From Owenia fusiformis (lineage: Eukaryota > Annelida > Polychaeta > Sabellida > Oweniidae), in NCBI GenBank assembly GCA_903813345.2, contig CAIIXF020000001.1, positions 57,398,270 through 57,462,269 of the forward strand: a DNA stretch of 64,000 nucleotides, in the 5' to 3' direction. Positions 11,288 to 23,609 of this stretch are shown here, piece after piece. The notes beneath the pieces were generated by a model that had not been told where the DNA came from, made no database searches, and saw only the letters and a list, made by a program, of their open reading frames with translations. Both the position numbers and the translations under genes were made by a program. Each line of letters starts with the position of its first letter. Within the stretch, counting starts at the first letter, position 1.

Positions 11288-11890
11288 ACATCAACAGGTA
11301 CCAAAGTTATCATAGTTGGCCTTTCTTAATTCAGGGAAATCCTGTTAAATCTAATTGATGAAGTAATTTAGATGTCCTCTTTGAATGAACCTAGTCCAAT
11401 TATTTCAACCTCCATGTCTTAAAGTCAATTGTCTTTTTGAAATTTCTCATTAAATCTCAGAGAGAACAATTGATTTGTGATCTGCAACTTCATGATGTTT
11501 GGAGAAACTGTCCTTTGAAAATAAAATTAAGTTCACAATCTTTAATCATGTTATGCTATTGTAGCTTCTAACCCAATTTATTCATGCAGAAATAGATCAA
11601 TCTGTTATCTAAACTTGTGAGTAGAGTCAAGAGTCAACTGAACAGGTCACTGTCAGGATCAAGGAAGGAGCTAATGTGATGATAGAACAGCCGTGTGATA
11701 ATTGAAAATGACACAAATTTCCCAATGTATCTTAAAGCAAACTAGAAAAAAAAAACAGCAACTCCACGGATTAGCAAATCCCATCGAACAAAACACATTT
11801 TGATAATTAGTGGCCATGTTCATAATTTCATCTCGAACAAAGCATATCAGCTGATAAAATTTGAACCAAATCTGTTCACTGGTAATTGAG
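11288..11890. other. Intergenic DNA without recognisable features
   Basis: AT-rich sequence. Several short open frames run through the start of the following repeat on the minus strand, but none shows a domain or splice context. Confidence 0.4.
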
Positions 11891-12222
11891 TTATCAAAGG
11901 TTAAGCTTTTTTTAAGAAAAATGGTGGCCATTTTGAAATACAGCCACAATCTTCATTATAAAAGATGGTAGCCGTTTTAAAATATAGCTGCCATCTTGAA
12001 AGTTTATTGTTAAGTAGAGCTCATTTGTCCCTAAGTAGCAGCATATAAAATTTGAACCTAATCCATTTACTGGTATAAGGATTTTAACGAAAAATGTCAA
12101 ATGGCAGCCATCTTGAAATTCAGCCACCATCTTGAAAATTCTTTCTCCAATGGATGGGGGATGGACAGGTGGACGGACGGCTCTCCTATATCCCCCTTGA
12201 ACTTCGTTCGGTGGGATAATTA
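11890..12222 (+). repeat. Repeat element with GGCAGCCATCTTGAAA units, GGACGGACGG tract and terminal hairpin
   Basis: Diverged units containing ATGG(C/T)(A/G)GCC(A/G)T(C/T)TTGAAA occur at about 11920, 11967, 11985, 12100 and 12120. They are followed by GGATGGACAGGTGGACGGACGG and then by CCCCCTTGAACTTCGTTCGG-TGGGATAATTA, which can fold into a TTCG-capped hairpin. The order of units, microsatellite and hairpin is shared with 47110-48735 and 57528-58680. The left end is not defined. Confidence 0.55.
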
Positions 12223-13925
12223 AGCCCTTTAATCAGAATAAAACATACTCACCACCCACTCACCAACAAATTGCAATGTCTGCAATAGTTGAAGGCTATG
12301 TTGACTTAGATTTCAGACCTGGGCATGCCTCATGAGAATCTGAGACTTCTTCATGATCTATATGCCACGCATTTGAGAATAAATCTAATAAACGAACTCC
12401 TGACATTTTCAGCATTCAGAAATTGCTTGTTAAAAGGATATATTCCTCTGCAAAAAAGATCACTCACAAAATGCAAAAAGAGGATTTCTCATTGAACACT
12501 GGATGAATCTGAAGTTCAATGCTAAACCCTGCTTAGGAATCACCCTACTAAGGCTATTTTAGGAATCACCCTAGGCTATTCATTTCAGTTTCACAAGGGA
12601 AATGAATTGATTTCTAAATATACTCAAAAATATCTGGATGGATTTAACAAAAAAAGACAGAAACATGTTTTGGAACATTTGGCTGAAGATGTAGACAGGG
12701 GATTAAGGTACCTCCTAGAGTTCAATGATCCAGGGTACCATCCACATTATACGTAATCTACTTGAGAAGGAAGTCTGGTCTGGTATCAATAACCTCACAA
12801 TAGAATATCATCTTAATAAACCCTAAATTGATTGTCCATTGAGAAATGTTTTCTAAATAGAGATGAAACACCGTGTGTATAATAAGGGAAAGTAATGATG
12901 ACTCTTGTTTACAATTTGAGCAATGTACCTCAAAAAAGGAATTTGGGACATGATCTGTCAATCAAATAGTTCTTACTGCATCCAGTCTTCTACAAAGTAT
13001 TTCCTGAAGCATATGAAAATATAAAATTGCATGGTTATCCAAAAATAGCACTTTACCACTTAACGCTTCTGAATGGAATTTCCATTTCCTGTCCAACTTA
13101 TAGGGAAGAAGTTCAAGTATGGTGGCTATTTGTTTGCCCTTCATATTTGTTGTTGTTTGGTGTTCATCGATTAAATGATATTTCAAGTCCAATGAGAAGG
13201 AGGATTCAGGTTCAACTTAAGTAAGTTCAAGGTCATACTCTAAATTGGTTTATCCTTAAAAATTCATGCAGAAGATGTGTTCAAGTTTAATATGAAAAGG
13301 TATTCAAGTTCAACCTGCAAGTAAGTTCAAGGTCATCTTAAATATGGGTACCTACTACGCAAGTTAGTGAAGAAAAGGTTAAAACCCAGACTTAAGTGAA
13401 TATACAAATTAGTTTGCTAATTCCACTCCCAGCGAAACAATACAGTAGTCTGAATGAGCCAACATCCTACAACCATCCGAGAGATAAGCCATGTACAAAG
13501 CTACTTTGGAAGATAAAATAAAGTGTAATACCTACTTAAATGTTTGAATAAGAGCAGATAAAATGACATTGATGATCCACAAACCATTGTTTACAATAGC
13601 TATTTACAATAAAATTTTAAAGTGCTTTTTACAGACTCACATCCCTATTTTTCTAATCAATAAAGAAGTACAAAGTATGGTTTCTATGGAAACTGAAGAT
13701 ATAAAGTTATTTTTGTGAATATTGTCCATCAAATTATTATTAAAAGTCACAGAACTGCAAATTTTCCATGATCAGTTATTTCCCGTTGACCATGAAATAA
13801 ATATACTTATTAATGATTTGAATAATAATTTCATTACTTTGAACAACATAAATTGAACATATAAAAGGCAAAATCCCCAAATGCATCAATGAGTTTTAAT
13901 CAATCATGTTAATCATTAGGACATT
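12223..13925. other. Intergenic DNA without a supported gene
   Basis: No gene was recognised. A 50-bp segment ending AAGTAAGTTCAAGGTCAT occurs twice (about 13205-13235 and 13300-13335). Short open frames at 12758-13224 overlap on both strands and lack domain or splice support. Confidence 0.4.
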
Positions 13926-14124
13926 CAGGCCCGTAGCCAGGATTTGCCAAGGGGGTTCACTTTTTGAAAAATTCCAGGGGGGTTTCACTTGTGACAATTT
14001 TTGTCCAAAAATTGCCAAAATCACTTAAAAAGTGCTAAGAATGGTGAAAACTGCATGATTTTGAAAGATTTTTTTGGCCAGGGGGGTTTGCTCGAACCCA
14101 TCGGACCCCATGGCTACGGGTCTG
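13926..14124. mobile_element. 199-bp MITE with CAGGCCCGTAGCCAGG ends
   Basis: It begins CAGGCCCGTAGCCAGG and ends CCATGGCTACGGGTCTG, imperfect inverted repeats. G-rich and C-rich subterminal tracts lie next to each end. No target duplication could be made out. It is related by its ends to the fragment at 2860-2953 and more loosely to the family at 30761, 51449 and 62 kb. Confidence 0.7.
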
Positions 14125-14657
14125 ACTTTTATATGTTTATTAGGGGTTTCATTTCTAACTAAACTAACAGTATAGGCATTGCACTTTTATCTCGCTTATT
14201 GCATAAATTGTTATTTCACCCAATAAGTTATCTTTGTTGGTAAAGTGGTTTTATCTCAACCCAGATAAGCATGTGAAAGCTAAACGAGCTGACACCGTGA
14301 ATTGAATAAAATAAAATATGACCACTCTTATGCTGAACTTGTCTATGAAGCATTTATAAAAAATAATATTACTATATATAAGCAAATTTTGTCTTAGAAA
14401 TAGTGACTAAAGCTGCGGAGGCAGTCGGGAGGCATGTTTTCAATAATATTGTGAATTGTGATTTCTGACTTTTATGTCTTTTAGATCATTTTGCAATAGT
14501 GCATAGAAATATTGATGAACAATTGAAAATCACACATAGAATAGATCTGCCAACTAAGAGAAGGTCTCCAGAGTACTGGAACATGAAAACTTGTTCATTT
14601 TAGCTGAATTTTAAGAGATCTTGATTCCTTTTACCAGAAAAACATGCCACTGACTAG

Positions 14658-15284
14658 TAGCCTGGCCAGAACAAGTCATGCCTCTCTATTTTCTCAATAA
14701 CTTTCTCAATTTTGAATATTTTTCCATGAAATTTTCACAGAATAAACTTTAAAGAATTCCTAACATACAAATTCTTTTATATGGTAAATGCCTCAATACT
14801 TTCATTGTTACAACCTTTTAAAAAATAATGTCATATTCTGTTGATGGGTCATTTTTGTCGCCATTTTTTCTAAAAAGATACGAAAAATCTAAATTACGTT
14901 TTGTCTTAATATGGTCTCATTTGATTGTTGATAGGGGATCATTTATCTTTTTTAGTGTTCTAAATCCACCATACTATTTCAAGACCTCATGATCTCAAGC
15001 CTCTATACTGCTCGTCCCATAAAAGGCATTACTACTCGCCTATTGTCATACTTGATGGAGATAAAAGATGCTTTCAAATGGCGACAAAAATGACCCATCA
15101 ACAGAATATGACATTATTTTTTAAAAGGTTGTAACAATGAAATTAATGAGGCATTTACCATATAAAAAAAATTTTATGTTAGGAATTCTTTAGAGTTTAT
15201 TCTGTGAAAATTTCATGAAAAAATATTCAAAATTGAGAAAGTTATTGAGAAAATAGAGAGGCATGACTTGTTCTGGCCAGGCTA
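14658..15284. mobile_element. Long-TIR fold-back element, arms about 205 bp
   Basis: The left arm starts TAGCCTGGCCAGAACAAGTC at 14658 and reaches TGACCCATCAACAG-type sequence and GTCGCCATTT near 14865. The right arm (about 15075-15284) is its reverse complement with a few substitutions and ends GACTTGTTCTGGCCAGGCTA. The unique centre of about 210 bp has no coding potential. Flanks are ACTAG and CTATA, so the target duplication is ambiguous. Confidence 0.85.
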
Positions 15285-16047
15285 CTATATATATTCCATT
15301 AACCAATAAACCATGATAACTAGCATTATAAATCTGACCATGGACATCTAAGTATAATAATGATATGGATTACTGATCTAAATGATGATAATGTATGACT
15401 ATTGCATACAGTCATCCCAAAAAAATGATATTATTACCACCTTGCCAGGCCAGTTCTAGGCCCTCGGTCCAATATTTCACTATATTGCCCTTCGAAATGA
15501 CATTACTGTACTATCATTCTGGGTAGGTATGGTCTAAAAAATATGGTTTCGTATCAATATGATAGAGTACGATATGAATATTTATAGACAATAATTAAGA
15601 CTATGTTAGATATCAAAAATACTATCAAGCTATTAATAATTCAAACAGATGAGCCCATATACAAAAAAATAAAAACGAAGTAGTACAAATTTCTTTAATA
15701 ATTCATGAACAAATTATATCATCCATGAATTATATATTATTTCTTGGTTATCATTGCTTTTGATCACTATCATCATCCAGAACTTTATGTTTATTTTCTA
15801 TACTACTTGCTGCTATAAAAGGGAGATCCAACACGTGCAGAGTCTGATATTAACAAAATGGTATCCAGCATAACTGCTTCAGTTTGTTAGATTGCAAGGA
15901 ATAATAATTTGTGGTTACAGCTTTTATATCAAAAATGATCTACAATTGATACAGTCAGAATATTAACCTAATGATATTTGTGTGTTTATGTCATGCATGC
16001 TTCTTAGTTGACTGGTGTTAAAGAACATCTTTCTCAGATATATCTAT
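15285..16047. other. Intergenic DNA, nothing recognised
   Basis: AT-rich, with scattered CpGs near 15540-15600 (TATGATAGAGTACGATATG). No supported gene or repeat. Confidence 0.35.
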
Positions 16048-16251
16048 TCATTGATATTCATACTTTACATGCCGACATACGACATCGTACTTATCTCTGC
16101 AAAAAATACAATTACGTCTTAGTAAATACGTAACTAGTTCCGGAAGCAATCTCATCGTGTTTACACCATAAACATTCAGTAATAAATTCAATGAGCCATC
16201 TAAGCCTCTTACTATGGAGAAGGAGATTAATGTATGACCCCGAGGATTCAA
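16048..16251 (-). other. Exon-like open frame, unrecognised
   Basis: A minus-strand frame of 67 codons has balanced amino-acid content (for example GLDGSLNLLLNVYGVNTMRL, then CRDKYDVVCRHVKYEYQ and a stop) and more CpG than its surroundings. An internal TTTTTTGCAG could be an acceptor for its last 16 codons. No family is recognised, and no partner exon could be assigned. It may be a host exon, part of an old element, or chance. Confidence 0.25.
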
Positions 16252-17206
16252 TTTGTCAGTGGCTCACATTCTGACCTGATTTAGCAATGGCTCACTTTCC
16301 ACTCTCACTAAGTAGATAAACTGGCTCCAACACTCCATCAAAATTAGCAATTTTTGCAATTTCCGCCAGAAATTTGAGATCCTCCGCACTTCTAACAGGG
16401 TAATGACCTATTAGAACAGTCTAGGTGATCTCTAAACTTGAAGGAGAGTGTACTAATTAGCAAGCAATATATTAGAAAAACTTGTTAAACTGATCTTGCA
16501 ACAGGTTACATCAAGAACATCTAAATACATGGAGTACATTGTAGGTGTTTCGACTGACGTCTGAAATTGATCTCTATTTTCCACAAAAATATCATCATGA
16601 AATACCAGAGTAAAGAATTAGGTATATATGTCAGATATGAATCTTTGGGAGATATTCTTTCAAATAGCCTGGGTTATACAGTACATCAACATACATGTGT
16701 CAAATAACATTGAAATGGCTAAGCCCTGGCTGAGTGTTGCTATGATACTTTTGGCCTAATGTTGGTGTGATACATTGGTTAAGATCTGATCTATTGGAGG
16801 ATATATCTGATAGAACACAGGTTACTAAATATCCAATTTTTTTAATGAATTGAATTGAATGCTGCCAATGAGTGACCTGATGATAAATATTTATGATTAT
16901 TCAATGAATAAACCAATTTTCTTGTAATATGCCTACCAAAGATTGGACAAATCTCAAGACAACTAGCTAGATATAACACGAACCACTTGTTCTAAAAGCC
17001 TTAATACAGGTCAGGGATTCATCACGCCTGATCACATACAATTATAGCCTGCAAATATCTCCTATTATCAAAGATTACAACTTCTATTACACAATCATCA
17101 CAGAGTAAACTTTAAAGGAAGTTTGTCAGATTTTACAATTATAAAAAGTGATTTTAAGGAAATGAATTTTCGATATTCCATCCAGTGTCTGCCACTTCTA
17201 ATCAAC

Positions 17207-17379
17207 CTATAAATATAATGCACTTCCTTTGGTGTCAGCTAGAAATATAATCTTTATGGATATAAACACATTTATTTGATTATCACGTCTACATGTCAAA
17301 TTAGTTCTACATTCAAGTTTCACGTCTATAGCATATTTTCCATGCCACGCATTAGTTCTCATTGAAAATTCATAATCGC
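17207..17379 (-). other. Candidate terminal exon, 56 codons, unrecognised
   Basis: Read on the minus strand, a TTTAATTACAG acceptor is followed by a phase-1 frame of 56 codons ending in TAG. The content is protein-like and not AT-driven (EFSMRTNAWHGKYAIDVKLE, then CRTNLTC). It is too short to stand out among longer frames. No domain is recognised. The upstream exon was not found. Confidence 0.3.
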
Positions 17380-17405
17380 CTGTAATTAAATGTTTCTAAC
17401 TTTAT

Positions 17406-17587
17406 TCATGATAATTCTAGTAATAACTTGTAAACATTCACGTTATTCGTAAACACGTACATCTCTACGTCAGGGAATGACTTTATTTTCAGTAAGGCCG
17501 GAGTTATTAATTCTTTAATATGGCTGTTACGATGAGGGAATATCAAGCTTATTACTTTTCTAATATCCTTACTTAAGCTAACTGTAA
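17406..17587 (-). other. Candidate terminal exon, 59 codons, unrecognised
   Basis: A TTTTATTTTTATGCAG acceptor is followed on the minus strand by a phase-1 frame of 59 codons (containing KVISLIFPHRNSHIKELITP and FPDVEMYVFTNN) ending in TGA, with AATAAA overlapping the stop. It lies 26 bp from the next island and uses the same entry phase, so the two could be alternative last exons of one gene whose start is not identified. Confidence 0.3.
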
Positions 17588-19838
17588 CTGCATAAAAATA
17601 AAACATTAATATCTATGTCAAACTATATACGTACGACATAGAATAAAAGACTAAAGTTAATTATTTAGTTATCTATCCTACATGATGTTATCTTTATGGT
17701 TTGACAAAAATAAGAAAGAAAAATTCCAAACTGAAATAATTATATTTATCCATCTTGCCTAAGTAATGCCTCAATCAAAATTCATATCGATCAATCTACT
17801 GGTAAGTTAATTACATCTCATGGTCCAGTATCTGGGGTAAAGATGTTATTGAAAGAGATAAACATGATACATTGAGATACCATGGAGAAGAAAATCATAG
17901 GAGTTCATCAAAACAATTAAATGTATAATATGAGAACCTCACACAAATTGTTCATTTTTGGATGAGATCAAAAACAAAAAATTCCTATCAATCAATTCTG
18001 CAGACACAACCCCCCCCCCTCGCCACACCCCTACCGACCTACCCACACCCTAATGTCTAGCATATAAAACAAGACATATTAGTGAGTGCCTGAATTAGCC
18101 TGGTATATATCAGTTTGCAAAATATGAAACCTCTGTTTTAAGTGTATTGACCAGTTAGCTAACTATTGGAAGTGCCGCTGACGCCAATCTTGCTGCTTTG
18201 TTAAGTGATTCCGAAGACTAAATCTAGCTATGAGTACAAAATACTATGAACTCTGTAGAAATTCTAGGTTTCGACTGAGAAACAAAAACATCACAGTGAT
18301 AACATGATACAAGTTGTTTTCTTCATTTTCTTCTGAAAATATGCATTTCCTCTTCTCAAGTAAGTAGCAGTAGCTTGCAAATGTATATATTATAATAATG
18401 ACTACTGGAAATACTGAAATTCAAAATTGTATAATTTTGCGGGAATATCACAAAAGACTGGTTTTAAGGAATAACTTTAATTAGTTTAGAGATGACAATT
18501 GAGAAAATAAAGGAAAATAATAATAAAAAGTACAAAAAACACATAAAAGTATGCATGCATAACTAACCCTGGGCCATCGTGACAATTTTGATCAGAGATT
18601 GTGTTATGAGAAAGGAGATGTGAATTGAGTATACGCCCATGGGACCATTAATTGAAGCATTCATTATCAAATCCTTTCCCTAACATTGAAACAACAAAGA
18701 GTTGCACCTAGCTGATAAATTGTACCAAACTGCACCAAATTTTACCAAAATGAAAATCTAGTTGCACCAAATTGGGATATCGGAAAAACCATGACAGCCA
18801 AGTAGAAAAAAAACATTAAGATGGTCTTGATATAGATTGACAATAATTGAACTTTCACATGTTGATTGATTGGTCTTCTTCTGTCTATATTTATAACCTC
18901 TCCCCATACACAAACATACCTATGCAAAGAACAGACAAATATACAGTAGAAATGAAAACAAATTGTCACCACCAGACTGCAATTACAAAACTGTAACAAT
19001 TATTACAAATACTGAAATACTGGGTTATGTCCATGCCCCTGCTCTGATTGCCAAACATTGATCAGAAAATTTCTCTTAGTTGTTTACCGATACGAACACA
19101 AGATGAAGTGAATGGCTTACCAATGAAGATGATTTAATTTAACGAAGCTCATGTCATTGTGATACTTCTTTACAACATTTTCCCACTTGTTTGCCAGTAA
19201 ACACTGAATACTGTAACATGAAGACCTCATTTGAAAGTACGGATCACCAATCCTCCACACAAATCATGCTCAATTGTCTTCACATATCTCAATAGTTGTC
19301 TCCACAGGGACACATAATAAATGCAAGAACCCCCACATAACAAACTTTTTTCTTTGATCAAAATTCATTATTGTTGAAATAAATTGCCAAGCGCTGGTTC
19401 ATCTTTATTCATCTTCAATTCTTAGACATAAAAAGAAAATCATAATGATCTCATCTGGGAACTGAATGACATATCAGAAGATCCCACACATCCCAAACTT
19501 TTTCAGCAATCAAAATTCAATATCATATCAAATAAATAGCCATAAATCAGCAAAGGGGCATCTCCAATCAAACATCTTACAAGTCTGTGAAAGACTCATT
19601 ATTTCAATATCACGGAAATGATTCCATCTCTGATCTCGAAGTCTGGATTTATTTAGGAGTCACGTTAACCTTACCTGGTATCTGGCTGGTATCTACCTGT
19701 TTCTGCTGTTCAAGTTTGTTTTCACAAGCACTGAGAACAAGCCCGACGTCTTATTTCACCTGATAGAATTATTCTACCTTATCCTAGATACACAAATTCC
19801 TCCCTATGTTTTATATAAAACTTTCAGTTTACTTTCAG
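17588..19838. other. Intergenic or intronic DNA, no supported gene
   Basis: No gene was recognised. There is a C-rich tract at 18010-18055. On the minus strand 19759-19674 could be a noncoding exon: an acceptor-like TCTATCAG, then about 85 bases with a full consensus donor ATACCAG|GTAAGG. Its only long frame lacks an ATG. Confidence 0.35.
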
Positions 19839-21355
19839 CTTCCATCATTTCCCAGGCCTATGAGGCATACCATCTTGCTGACTCAACTTCCGGAGCTATT
19901 GACAGACGAGGTATGTATACAGCACAGTAACATATTCTACATGGCTAAAAAATGAGCCCTTAATGAAAAAATACCACGAGAGTTACATTTTCCAATGAAT
20001 ATTAAAGTGCCAGAAGTGGATTTACCAAGGAAGGGAAGTGAGGTTGATAATCTGAATTATAAATTTATTTTAGAAAACATTATATTAATGTATTTTTAAG
20101 GGAAACCATGAGGAATTGGCATACAGGTACTAGCTACATATGGGGCTACTTAAAATAGAAGAGATTGGTCATGAAATTCATCTTGCCCTTTATAAAATTT
20201 GAAATCAGCTGATTCTCAGAAAAAAATATCTAAAACATGTGTGCATCTTTGTTCCATTCTTTCTACAATATTTGACATTTTTCATTGTCAATTGGTATTT
20301 ATCAAAGTAAAAATTGGAATTTGTATTTTGGTATTTTGTGAATGAGGTAAGTTGATGTATGTACTTGCTGTCAAATTGGGCAAACATCTTAATTAACAGT
20401 GGAGCAGTAAACTAACAACTATAAGCATCAAATAACCAAAAGTACATTCCTTATTTATGGGTTTGTACAGTCAGGTGTAGTATAAGGGAGATTAATGTAG
20501 CTTTCATTCTCATTCTCAGCGGTCTTACTGGCTATACTGTAGAAGCTTCTTCAAATGTTAAAATCAAGTGGTGGGTCCAGGGTTGAGTCATAATGTCTTG
20601 TCGTAGTTCAGCAACTATATCAATCAGCCAGTTAAATGTGCAGCAAAAAGTATTGAATTGGGACAAAATTTTTGTAGAACCAGGTTAGATTAAAAATATA
20701 CTTTGGAAAAGAGAAACTAGCAAAATGATCAGAAAATGAGCTTGTGATCTCCATCAATGAACAAATCACAGAATTATGGCCCATTAAGATGAACAAAGCA
20801 TTCAGCATTTATTCTTACTCAATGGTGTCATAATTACCTAGACAGCTCTTGGATCAATTAATCCTGCTATTTACTCTAAGAGGCCCCACAAATCAAACCC
20901 TATCACAATTGATAATTATTTAGGGTGCTCTAACCTGCCAGCCTGGTTAAATCCTTAATTAAACATTTGTATATAGTGGCCTGATGATACCCTCAGGGTG
21001 AATGTAATTCAATGCCAAAAAATCTATAGTTAGACAGCCTTTCCTTATATTGATTTTCCTTTTGATAAGCTAAAATTACCAGTTGAGGTGATTCAATACT
21101 TCATTGTGACCATGAACAAGAATGACAAGAATTAATCAATAAAACAAATGAATACTTTGATAATTGCAGACCCCCCTTCCCGATTGGCTGCATTGTTACC
21201 TTGCGTACTTATACAACAAAGCCGTCATTGAAATCAAGAAAGGTTGGGATGACATTGTGTCTATACCCCAGGTGCGAGAAGTGAAATTCTACCAACTCCA
21301 GATGAAGCACAATTCTAAAGTAAAACCTGCAGATTTGAACACATATCTAATGTGA
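19839..21355 (+). CDS. Candidate two-exon coding segment, unrecognised protein
   Basis: Exon a (19839-19910) lies between TTACTTTCAG and GAG|GTATGT and reads LPSFPRPMRHTILLTQLPEL, then LTDE. Exon b starts at 21170 after ATAATTGCAG in the matching phase 0 and reads TPLPDWLHCYLAYLYNKAVI, then EIKKGWDDIVSIPQ. It either ends at CAG|GTGCGA (21271) or runs on for 27 more codons to the TGA at 21353-21355. The join gives a smooth, hydrophobic-plus-charged protein sequence. The ATG at 19860 could be a start, or exon a may be internal. No family is recognised. The 1.26-kb intron holds no obvious element. Confidence 0.4.
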
Positions 21356-23590
21356 ACACCTCGTAAATTGAACATTTTTGTTTGTAGCACCAGAATGGAT
21401 TTCTCTTCGGGGTCAGCCAATAGATATGGGAGGGTGTGAAATTGAAAATATGACTGCCACAATTTAACATATACTGCCTATTCCAAGTTCACTGCCAAAA
21501 GTGAAAAGTGTGCCATTTACAGTCAGGCAGCTGTGAGTTTCAAACCCTAGTGTGACTAGAGTCCTCATGCAAGGCAACCTAACTCAGATATGACAGGATT
21601 TGAAGTCTGGTTGTAATGATGAGAATATAAGACTACCAATCTATTGTCTACTTGAATGTGAAGTGGTTCCACACATTTTTATTTACAAAATAGAATAATT
21701 GAAGGTCCTGTTCCTTAAGAAAAACATATGGTTGCATTTAACTCTTTATAAATTGTTTAACTGATTCTTATTGGACTGAAAAATAAATTTTCTAAGAATT
21801 TTAAACAACGCCCAACCTTGACATAAGAATATATAAATCCATGAAGTATTAGAAGACATTGTTTCTTCATAAGTTAAATCATACATAATATTAGTTAAAT
21901 CATATGTAATATGAGTTAAATATAATCATAGGAATGTATGTTTGGGCTTTTGGAGATTTTGTTTCCTTAAAACTGGTTACACCCATATGTTTTTTGCAAT
22001 GCGTTTTGGTTTTCTCCTTTGACACCAGGGCTTATATATTTGTGTAATCTGAAAAAGACTGTTGAGAAAATAAAATTTTATGTAACAAGGAAATGTTTGA
22101 ATAAGGATAAAAATTAAGTTTTTATCACTGTATTACAGTCAAATATATTGAAACAAGGAAATACGGGGTCCATTTTTATTTTAGATGACATAAGATTATC
22201 ATTTGACAAAAAGAATGGAAATAACCATTGTCTTGTAGGTATTCAACGTAAAAAATTAATAAAAGAGCATGGCGTTTAAGAAAATTATATATGTGAGGTG
22301 TTATGAGCATGTTGTGTCAGTACGACCCACAATGTCAATAGAGGAATATAAACACCTTCATCGTTTTTGAAGTAGACACCACTTTCATTTGTTTAAACTA
22401 TTAAGTACATACTTACATATTGGGCTACCACTAATCATCAAGATGGCAAACATTGCATAGTTTTGTACGATGGGCTTTACTAAACTTGACACTTTCTAAA
22501 TGTCACAGTTCTTTATTACTTTTACAGCTTTGTTGTGTTTTCTAAAAAGGGTTCATAATCAAAGGTACATAATCTTCTCTTTGGGATTAACTTGATGCTG
22601 AAACTAAACAAAAGTCAGCGATATAATGGATGTTGCAAATTGTGATTGTCTTGGCTATATTGTTCCATCTTAACATTCTGAGGAATTACACTTTATGGTA
22701 AGGTCTAGAGAGGCATAATGACATTCTCTCCTATTATCCTCCTACACATTAAACTCTGTATGAGATAATTGAGTGCTGCACACCTATACACCTATACTTT
22801 TTATATGATTTGTTTGCATGTTGGATTGTCTCGAGCTCAGAGCTACACATGCTTCAAAGGTTTACCAATTTTTTAGTTGATCAAACTAAATACTTATTTC
22901 ACAAACCATCACATGTTCACCAAGCTTCATTTCAAGAACATTGTGGATCATCCATCACAAATTTTCCACTTTGAGCTGACGTAAATAATGAAGCCAACTT
23001 AACCCCTAAGAATCTGCAATCACAATAGAATCTCCAGTCCTACCAGAAAATGCTTTTATGCTAATAATAGGGTTCCCTGTCCAATCTTAAATTTGTTACT
23101 GTCATACATGCTCACTTAACAAAATAAATGCTTGCTAAAAGAGTACCTGTACATGGGTTAGTCAATGCATTTTATACAAGTCAACAAACGAAGGAAAAAT
23201 ATCACAAAGGTTACATTTATCACATTGAGACAATACTAGCATTCTCTAAAATCCTATTTTTTTTAAAGCATAGACCTCTTTTCACCGTTGCAAAATGCTT
23301 AGGGTTGGTGCAAATCCTCAAGAAATATGTGTTAAAGTGATTTGAATTAATCTAGTCAGTACCTTCTGCATAGAATTAAGATTCAAATGAAGCAATTTAG
23401 TCCAATGTTAGGAGTGGGAATAACTTCAGATTAGATCTGAAAGGTCCTAATCAAGAAAACCTTTGTTTTGACATAACAAAACTTACTCTCAATAACATTT
23501 CAATTAGAGAATGGGGGATCTGTATTTAATATGTTTTTTTCTATGTTAAAAATATATTTCTCTTTGTGAAACAGATTATTTTTCAGTTGA
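21356..23590. other. Intergenic DNA before the satellite
   Basis: AT-rich with no recognised gene. An open frame at 23128-23340 has no splice context or domain. Confidence 0.35.
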
Positions 23591-23609
23591 ATAGAATCTG
23601 AGAGACCAA

